7,152 bases of DNA from Candidatus Thorarchaeota archaeon MP11T_1 (lineage in GTDB: Archaea > Asgardarchaeota > Thorarchaeia > Thorarchaeales > Thorarchaeaceae): positions 1 to 7,152 of the forward strand of contig PJET01000208.1 of assembly GCA_002825515.1 (NCBI GenBank), written 5' to 3'. The notes beneath the pieces were generated by a model. It searched no databases, was not told the DNA's origin, and saw only the letters and a list, made by a program, of their open reading frames with translations. Position numbers and translations under genes: made by a program. Shown in pieces: positions 1 through 3,939 of this stretch (positions are counted from its first letter, which is position 1; the number at the start of each line of letters is the position of its first letter).

Positions 1-301
1 TTCTGAAGAAAAAATGCTTTTCACTATTCGCCTGTACGTATTATCTATTTTTTGAGCTTAGACCAAATCAATCCAAAATCCAAATGTCTGAGGATTAACA
101 AACAGAAGAGAGGAGCTGTTTCTTGGCACATTTTCCCATGTCTTGTGTTTTTCCAATCATGTTCTAGGTCCTAGGGGCATTTTCTTTATGTGTAATTTGT
201 AATAGTAATACTTATTACAATATGTGTGTAATATTTACTATCTCTAAAATAAATTGTGGAGAGAGCTGCATTAGCATCAGAGAAAGAGGATGTGAAACAG
301 A
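1..301. other. gene-free AT-rich upstream region
   Basis: No convincing coding region is seen. The longest open stretches reaching the left edge on the + strand are about 17 and 31 codons (stops at about 55 and 98) and have no recognisable family features, so the tail of an upstream gene is possible but not supportable. The stretch holds a weak hairpin (AAACAG at 100-105 with CTGTTT at 116-121, purine-rich loop), a short palindrome CTAGG-T-CCTAG at 164-174, and a strong AT-rich dyad at 197-220 listed separately. A TATA-like stretch (CTAAAATAAATT, about 244-255) lies some 50 bases before the first gene and could be its promoter. The Shine-Dalgarno-like GAGGA at 286-290 is 11 bases from the ATG at 302. 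Confidence 0.6.
197..220. promoter_or_regulatory. 24-base AT-rich dyad, candidate operator
   Basis: TTGTAATA (197-204) is the exact reverse complement of TATTACAA (213-220). The centre is also nearly symmetric (AGTA-A-TACT), so the element is a palindrome with a single inserted T. Extra TGTAAT copies lie on both sides, at 191-196 and 227-232. It sits about 80 bases before the start of the small membrane protein gene. The symmetry is seen directly; its use as a binding site for a dimeric regulator is inferred from its form and place. Confidence 0.4.
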
Positions 302-655
302 ATGCAAGAAAACAAGAATAACAAGAGGCTTAGTCTTGGACTGTGGGCAAGAATCAAGCAGATATCTTATTCGCAACAACATCTGAGGTTGTTACTCGCT
401 AAACATTTCCGGATATCTTTAGGTGTGCTTCTTGCAGTTACACTGTTACTACCATTACTTTGGATCCCTGGATTGGTGATACTAATTCTGCCATCAGAGG
501 TGTATCTACTTGACTGGTGGTACTCACAGTACAAGGAGGTTCTTGCAAATAAATCGCTATTTGACAAATCTAGTGAATCTGAGTATGATTTCGAAGAGGC
601 TGAAGGTAAGCGTGATGTCATATCACGAAGTAGACATTTGGAATTCGCAAGATAG
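302..655 (+). CDS. small predicted membrane protein of unknown function
   Basis: I do not recognise a family. The 117-residue product has three zones. Residues 1-39 are polar and basic, rich in Lys, Arg, Gln and Asn. Residues 40-63 form a strongly hydrophobic segment of Leu, Val and Ile with prolines at 51, 56 and 64, followed by the aromatic patch LLDWWY at 69-74. The tail (about 75-117) is charged, with an acidic cluster near 92-101. This suggests one membrane span, or a proline-kinked re-entrant hairpin, with the basic N-terminus inside by the positive-inside rule. The ATG is preceded by GAGGA at 286-290 and GTGA at 292-295, weak Shine-Dalgarno matches. The gene stands alone, ends in a convergent arrangement with the EEP gene, and is followed by a hairpin. 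Antisense frames here show no family features. That it is a real gene is moderately likely; function is unknown. Confidence 0.5.
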   Translation: MQENKNNKRLSLGLWARIKQISYSQQHLRLLLAKHFRISLGVLLAVTLLLPLLWIPGLVILILPSEVYLLDWWYSQYKEVLANKSLFDKSSESEYDFEEAEGKRDVISRSRHLEFAR

Positions 656-672
656 TCATTCAATCTCGTGTC

Positions 673-698
673 GGATGGGAGCGTTTAGCTCCCTTTCC
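673..698. terminator. hairpin between convergent genes, probable bidirectional terminator
   Basis: GGGAGC (677-682) pairs perfectly with GCTCCC (688-693) around a GTTTA loop. The stem extends past a small internal loop by GGA (673-675) with TCC (696-698). On the + strand it is followed by a T-rich run (TTTCCATTATTTTGTCTTT). It lies between the stop codons at 655 (+) and 711 (-), where both transcripts should end. Archaeal termination mainly needs T-rich sequence, so the hairpin's role is inferred. Confidence 0.55.
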
Positions 699-710
699 AT
701 TATTTTGTCT

Positions 711-1523
711 TTAAACAGTATGGACTTCAAAGTAAAGCAAAGAATGTGGGGAGTACTTCTCTCTCCATTCCTTTTGCATGTTATCTGGCTCTGTTACCCA
801 GCCTCTAACATCTACTTCAGCATCGCCAAACCTTGTGAAATTTAGGTGTTCTGCAACATAGACATGATCGTAGTCACCTTCTTGTTGACCATTACAACTT
901 CTATACGTGAGATCATGTGACTTCATTAATCGACGCATGTTGTATTTTTTGCATTCCTCATCATCCCATTTGCGAATCTCAGTATATGCATCTATACTCT
1001 TGCCATATGGATGGTTCATTCCCATGGTTTCGAGGTCGCCAAGGAAAATATAGTTCACTTTAGCGTCCCCTTGCTCCCACGCCAGTTTGTCTAAACGTTC
1101 ACGATACTTGAACGCCCTTTGCATCATCTCATGACGAAGACCCATTCCTTGAGTAGTCGGTGAACTATCTATGTTCATGAAAAGCATCGGATATAGACTT
1201 CCATTATGGATAATTGTCGCTAAGAGACCTGGACTAACATGAGTTGTTCCAGAAGTGAATTCAAGCTTTTGAGTTATGAACGAATCAAGAGAATTTCTGA
1301 TACCAAGAAGAATCTCTTGGGAACTTTTTCCCTCCGTTATATGAAAAGAATAACCCGGAAAATGTTTCACCATTTCGGTAAAAACTTCTTTGCCGAATAC
1401 CTCATAAAGAGCAATGATGTCAGCGTCCTGTGATTTTAGAAAAGATACAGCCATATCTATTCGGGCTTTGGGAGACTTGAAATGTTTTACATTCCATGAT
1501 ACCACAGAAAATGCTTTTGTCAT
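711..1523 (-). CDS. endonuclease/exonuclease/phosphatase (EEP) family protein, active site probably altered
   Basis: The 270-residue protein has the four-layer EEP (DNase I-like) fold pattern. SWNVKHF (9-15) carries the conserved Asn11; DADIIALYEV (33-42) gives the metal-binding Glu41; EILLGIR (70-76) is a core strand; FLGDLETMG (160-168) holds Asp163; DYDHVYVAEHL (217-227) matches the DNase I YDRIVVA strand with Asp219; YSPHSLLYFEV (257-267) supplies the final His260. Family members hydrolyse phosphodiesters in DNA, RNA, inositol phosphates or lipids; the substrate here is unknown. Compared with the canonical site (DNase I His134, Asn170, Asp251), the aligned residues seem to be Asn117, Glu165 (GDLE for GDxN) and Pro259 (SPH for SDH), so catalysis may be lost or changed. 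No signal peptide is visible. The ATG at 1523 is well supported: minus-strand AGAGGAGGAG (1531-1540) is a strong ribosome binding site. It is divergent from the dehydrogenase gene. Confidence 0.85.
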   Translation of the reverse strand: MTKAFSVVSWNVKHFKSPKARIDMAVSFLKSQDADIIALYEVFGKEVFTEMVKHFPGYSFHITEGKSSQEILLGIRNSLDSFITQKLEFTSGTTHVSPGLLATIIHNGSLYPMLFMNIDSSPTTQGMGLRHEMMQRAFKYRERLDKLAWEQGDAKVNYIFLGDLETMGMNHPYGKSIDAYTEIRKWDDEECKKYNMRRLMKSHDLTYRSCNGQQEGDYDHVYVAEHLNFTRFGDAEVDVRGWVTEPDNMQKEWREKYSPHSLLYFEVHTV

Positions 1524-1540
1524 GTAAACACTCCTCCTCT

Positions 1541-1560
1541 TGTAATATTTGATTGTTACA
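1541..1560 (-). promoter_or_regulatory. dyad between TATA element and ribosome binding site of the EEP gene
   Basis: TGTAA (1541-1545) and TTACA (1556-1560) form an inverted repeat with a 10-base AT-rich spacer. It abuts the Shine-Dalgarno sequence (1531-1540) and lies where the TATA-like element at 1566-1574 would place the transcription start (about 1544). A bound regulator here would block initiation. The half-site matches that of the 197-220 dyad. Symmetry is seen; the operator role is inferred. Confidence 0.35.
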
Positions 1561-1561
1561 C

Positions 1562-1640
1562 ACTGAAATTATAGGACACAATATACCTGTTTCATAATAA
1601 TTCCATTGATTACTTGATGTTCAAAATCAATAATTTCAGT
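1562..1640. repeat. nested inverted repeats in the divergent intergenic region
   Basis: ACTGAAATTAT (1562-1572) is an exact 11-base inverted repeat of ATAATTTCAGT (1630-1640), 57 bases apart. Nested inside is ATTGATT-ac-TTGA-tgt-TCAA-AATCAAT (1605-1631), an 11-pair stem with a two-base bulge and three-base loop. The outer arms give each divergent direction the same ATAATTTCAGT sequence, once over the EEP TATA-like element and once pointing at the dehydrogenase gene. These may be paired regulator sites, a looping arrangement or promoter duplication. Confidence 0.5.
1566..1574 (-). promoter_or_regulatory. TATA-like element for the EEP gene
   Basis: Read on the minus strand this is CTATAATTT, centred about 47 bases before the ATG at 1523. 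A start 25-26 bases downstream would give a leader of about 20 bases containing the strong ribosome binding site. The element lies inside one arm of an 11-base inverted repeat (1562-1572 with 1630-1640). It is assigned by position and base composition only. Confidence 0.4.
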
Positions 1641-1646
1641 TACTTT

Positions 1647-1689
1647 TTGTAATTGAACAATTATAGTTTGTAATCATTATATAATCATT
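1647..1689 (+). promoter_or_regulatory. TATA box and repeat cluster upstream of the dehydrogenase gene
   Basis: TTATATAA (1677-1684), within the palindrome ATTATATAAT (1676-1685), is the best TATA box in the window and predicts a transcription start near 1706. It is flanked by two TAATCATT copies (1671-1678 and 1682-1689) 11 bases apart. Upstream are two TTGTAAT copies (1647-1653 and 1668-1674) exactly 21 bases apart and a dyad TAATTG-AA-CAATTA (1650-1663). Spacings of one and two helical turns put repeated sites on one face of the DNA. Confidence 0.5.
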
Positions 1690-1703
1690 GAAAAGATTGA
1701 TTA

Positions 1704-1727
1704 ATTTTTCTGCCATGGCACAAAAAT
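1704..1727. promoter_or_regulatory. 24-base palindrome at the predicted transcription start, candidate operator
   Basis: ATTTTT-C-TGCCATGGCA-C-AAAAAT is symmetric over 24 bases with a single C/C mismatch pair; the core TGCCATGGCA (1711-1720) is perfect. It begins about 25 bases downstream of the TATA box centre, the usual place for archaeal repressors that block polymerase recruitment. If transcribed it could instead fold as a leader hairpin. A second possible stem, AATAGC (1725-1730) with GCTATT (1743-1748), overlaps it and would compete with it in RNA. Confidence 0.5.
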
Positions 1728-1774
1728 AGCAGGTGCAGAAGAGCTATTAAGGCAAGATAAGTTGGACTTTTTTC

Positions 1775-2794
1775 ATGGAAGAAACGAATGTTCTGTTTAT
1801 ATGGAAGCCACGGGAGGAATTAGAAAATTATCTCAGTAAAGGTCTTGATACTCTTGAGAATTTAAATTTGATATTCCCAAAAGAAGAAACAGAAGAAGAG
1901 TATCTTAGGCATGCCTCAAAAGCTGACATTGTCGTTGGTTGGCGTCCAACTAAAGAGTTTCTTAATTCTGCAGTAAACCTTAGTTTGTTCATCAACCCAG
2001 GGGTTGGGATACAACACCATCTTGAAACATTTAGAGAGCTAACTAAAAAAAAAGAGATTGTATTGGTCAACGGGCATGGCAATACTTACTTCACTGCTCA
2101 GCACGCAGTAGCTCTGCTACTTGCTTTAACAAACAAAGTCATCCCTCATCATAATTGGATGGGCAAGGGGCTCTGGAGAAGAGGGGACGATTATGGGAAG
2201 TCCAAACCTCTGAGGTACCGAAATATAGGTCTCCTAGGATACGGAGCTGTGAATCAGAAAGTACATAGATTCCTCTCTGGTTTCAACTTAAACTTCTACA
2301 TTTGCAGAAACAGCTGGCTAGGAAAGAATGACGATCTTCCAACATCTGCAACAAAGTTTGAGGCATCTCAATTAATTGAGTTTCTTCGTGAAATTGACAC
2401 GCTAATTGTAGCTGTTCCACAAACACCAGAAACTCTTGGACTCATTGGAAAACAGGAACTAGAACTTTTAGGAAATGACGGGATTGTAGTGAACATTTCT
2501 CGAGGCCCTGTAATAAATGAAGAGGCTTTGTTTAAGGCACTCTCTGAGAGAACTATTGCTGGTGCCGCTATTGATGTTTGGTATGAGTATCAACCAGAAC
2601 CAGATGAGGAGGACAGAAAATTCCCGTTTCATTATCCCTTTCATGAACTCGATAATGTTGTTCTATCACCGCACCGAGGAGCATCACCAATGGATGATCT
2701 TGAACGTTGGGATGAGGTGATAGAAAATATAACTCGATTTGTTCAAGGGCGAACTGATTTTCTTAACATAGTCAATCTTGAACGTGGCTACTAG
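1775..2794 (+). CDS. D-isomer specific 2-hydroxyacid dehydrogenase family protein
   Basis: Members oxidise or reduce 2-hydroxy/2-keto acids (or formate or phosphite) with NAD(P) in the cytoplasm. The 339-residue length is typical. The split substrate domain (about 1-110 and 305-339) flanks a Rossmann domain: GLLGYGAVNQKV (152-163), NISRGPVINEEAL (240-252) with catalytic Arg243, GAAIDVW (263-269), and NVVLSPHRG (294-302) with catalytic His300. Two oddities: the third Gly of GxGxxG is Asn160, and the position five residues after Asp267, normally the catalytic Glu (Gln in formate dehydrogenase), is Tyr272 in DVWYEYQP. From memory a DVWYxYP subgroup with PFHELxNVVxSPHR exists, which this fits; its substrate is unknown to me. 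The ATG at 1775 has no good Shine-Dalgarno site, but an in-frame stop at 1748-1750 and no other upstream start support it. It is transcribed alone from a heavily patterned promoter. Confidence 0.88.
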   Translation: MEETNVLFIWKPREELENYLSKGLDTLENLNLIFPKEETEEEYLRHASKADIVVGWRPTKEFLNSAVNLSLFINPGVGIQHHLETFRELTKKKEIVLVNGHGNTYFTAQHAVALLLALTNKVIPHHNWMGKGLWRRGDDYGKSKPLRYRNIGLLGYGAVNQKVHRFLSGFNLNFYICRNSWLGKNDDLPTSATKFEASQLIEFLREIDTLIVAVPQTPETLGLIGKQELELLGNDGIVVNISRGPVINEEALFKALSERTIAGAAIDVWYEYQPEPDEEDRKFPFHYPFHELDNVVLSPHRGASPMDDLERWDEVIENITRFVQGRTDFLNIVNLERGY

Positions 2795-2853
2795 ATAGTA
2801 TAGACGATTCGATATATTCAACTCAATTCCAGCGTTTTTCGAAAAGTTCAAAG

Positions 2854-2861
2854 TATAGATA
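2854..2861 (+). promoter_or_regulatory. possible TATA element for the NIF3-like gene
   Basis: TATAGATA lies about 20 bases before the ATG at 2877, downstream of a TTTTCGAAAA palindrome (2836-2845). The gene has no visible Shine-Dalgarno sequence, so a leaderless or very short-leader transcript is conceivable. The spacing is shorter than the usual 26 bases, so this is weak. GATATATT (2811-2818) is an alternative with a leader of about 35 bases. Confidence 0.25.
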
Positions 2862-2876
2862 AATCGCTCAATAACC

Positions 2877-3830
2877 ATGAAGCTAGGTGATATTTACAGA
2901 AAGATAGTAGATATGGGAATTGAGGCTGACCCTAGAGGAAGGGAAAGGGTCAACCAGATTCTGGAGAAATCAAAGAAGGACCTAGAGAAGCTTGATGACA
3001 AAAAGAAAGAGTTAGCAGATAAGGATATCATCTGGAATCCGTATACGGACTGCAGACTTCTATATGGTGATGAAGACAGAGAAATCAGCAGTTTGCTTTG
3101 CGGTATTGACATAGGAACAGGCGAGATTCTTCTTGCAGATACACTTACACAAAAGGGTGAAAGAGTGGATCTGGTACTTGCTCACCATCCACATGGGATT
3201 GGGATGTCAAAATTAGACTATGTCATGAATATTCAACCCGAGCAGTGGGCTGCGGTAGGTGTACCTATTGCGCAAGCAGAGTCAGCGATGGCGGCAAGAA
3301 TGAAAGAAGTGCATTTCAACTTCAAAGCAAGAAACCACACTCAATCGATAGATGCTGCAAAGTTGCTTGACATGCCATTCATGTGCGCACACACACCTGC
3401 TGACTCGCTTGGCTATCAGTTCCTTAACAAATATCTGAAGAACAACAATCCAAACACCCTTGGAGACCTTGTTGATTTACTACTTGAAATTCCCGAGTAT
3501 CAAGAAGCTGAGAAGGTCGGAGCTGGACCTGAGATCTTGGTTGGGAACTCTAATGGGAGCGTAGGAGAGAAGTTTGTATTCTTCACAGGAGGAACATCTG
3601 CAGGACCGAAATCGATACCAAAATTAGCTAGTGCAGGAGTAAGCACGATAGTCACAATGCACATGCCTGAAAACCTGAAGAAAGCATGTGAAGAGGAGGG
3701 CCTCTATGTAGTAATCGCAGGCCATGATAGCTCAGATTCTATAGGGATGAACTTGATTCTGGATGAGCTCGAAAAAGAAGGCATCAGGTCATTTGCATGT
3801 TCAGGTTTTACTCGACATCGAAGGAACTAG
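2877..3830 (+). CDS. NIF3-like (YbgI/GTP cyclohydrolase I type 2 family) metal-binding protein
   Basis: The NIF3/DUF34 family is found in all domains and binds two metal ions in a toroidal hexamer; its role is poorly defined, and the GTP cyclohydrolase label applies to few members. In this 317-residue protein the metal-site motifs are DLVLAHHPHG (98-107) with His103 and His104, CAHTPADSLG (170-179) with His172 and Asp176, and AGHDSSDSIGMN (281-292) with His283 and Asp287, where many homologues have Glu. Residues 1-60 form a charged, probably helical extension (Lys/Glu/Asp-rich at 23-50) before the NPYTDCRLLYGD segment (54-65), recalling a longer subfamily I remember from anaerobic bacteria and archaea. 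A central insertion (about 185-245) separates the two halves, as in other long members. No ribosome binding site is visible before the ATG. It is 82 bases after the dehydrogenase, so co-transcription is possible but not evident. Confidence 0.85.
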   Translation: MKLGDIYRKIVDMGIEADPRGRERVNQILEKSKKDLEKLDDKKKELADKDIIWNPYTDCRLLYGDEDREISSLLCGIDIGTGEILLADTLTQKGERVDLVLAHHPHGIGMSKLDYVMNIQPEQWAAVGVPIAQAESAMAARMKEVHFNFKARNHTQSIDAAKLLDMPFMCAHTPADSLGYQFLNKYLKNNNPNTLGDLVDLLLEIPEYQEAEKVGAGPEILVGNSNGSVGEKFVFFTGGTSAGPKSIPKLASAGVSTIVTMHMPENLKKACEEEGLYVVIAGHDSSDSIGMNLILDELEKEGIRSFACSGFTRHRRN

Positions 3831-3844
3831 GGTCCTATACCAAA

Positions 3845-3869
3845 AGCTCTGAGAGATTTTCTCAGGGCT
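3845..3869 (+). terminator. stem-loop after the NIF3-like gene, probable terminator
   Basis: AGCTCTGAGA (3845-3854) pairs with TCTCAGGGCT (3860-3869) over ten pairs including one G-U, with a GATTT loop. It starts 15 bases after the stop at 3830 and is followed by the pyrimidine-rich CCATTTCTCTTC. It separates the NIF3-like gene from the transporter gene, suggesting separate transcription. Confidence 0.55.
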
Positions 3870-3907
3870 CCATTTCTCTTCGAACAGTACTTGATTGCTC
3901 ACAAGAT

Positions 3908-3924
3908 TCATATGTAGCATATGA
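3908..3924 (+). promoter_or_regulatory. 17-base dyad overlapping the transporter's ribosome binding site
   Basis: TCATATG (3908-3914) and CATATGA (3918-3924) are perfect inverted repeats around TAG. The right arm runs into the Shine-Dalgarno-like GAGGAG (3923-3928). As DNA it could be an operator; as RNA the seven-pair stem would sit against the ribosome binding site and could limit translation. The three-base loop makes the RNA form plausible but not strong. Confidence 0.4.
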
Positions 3925-3939
3925 GGAGTAGCACACCCG

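Noticed and set aside
100..121. AAACAG/CTGTTT hairpin as terminator of an unseen upstream gene
   Set aside because: Only six pairs with a ten-base loop and no upstream gene that can be supported; the T-run is about 25 bases away.
367..663. A 98-codon minus-strand frame overlapping the small membrane protein gene
   Set aside because: Ser-rich without family features, with no ribosome binding site seen; the + strand frame has a coherent hydrophobic segment and acceptable start signals.
510..845. A 111-codon + strand frame crossing the end of the membrane protein gene and the end of the EEP gene
   Set aside because: It overlaps two better supported genes and the terminator hairpin, with no recognisable domain.
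1775..2794. Formate dehydrogenase as identity of the dehydrogenase because of DVW and a nearby Gln-Pro
   Set aside because: The Gln is one residue out of place and the other formate dehydrogenase features and length are missing; only the broad family call is supportable.
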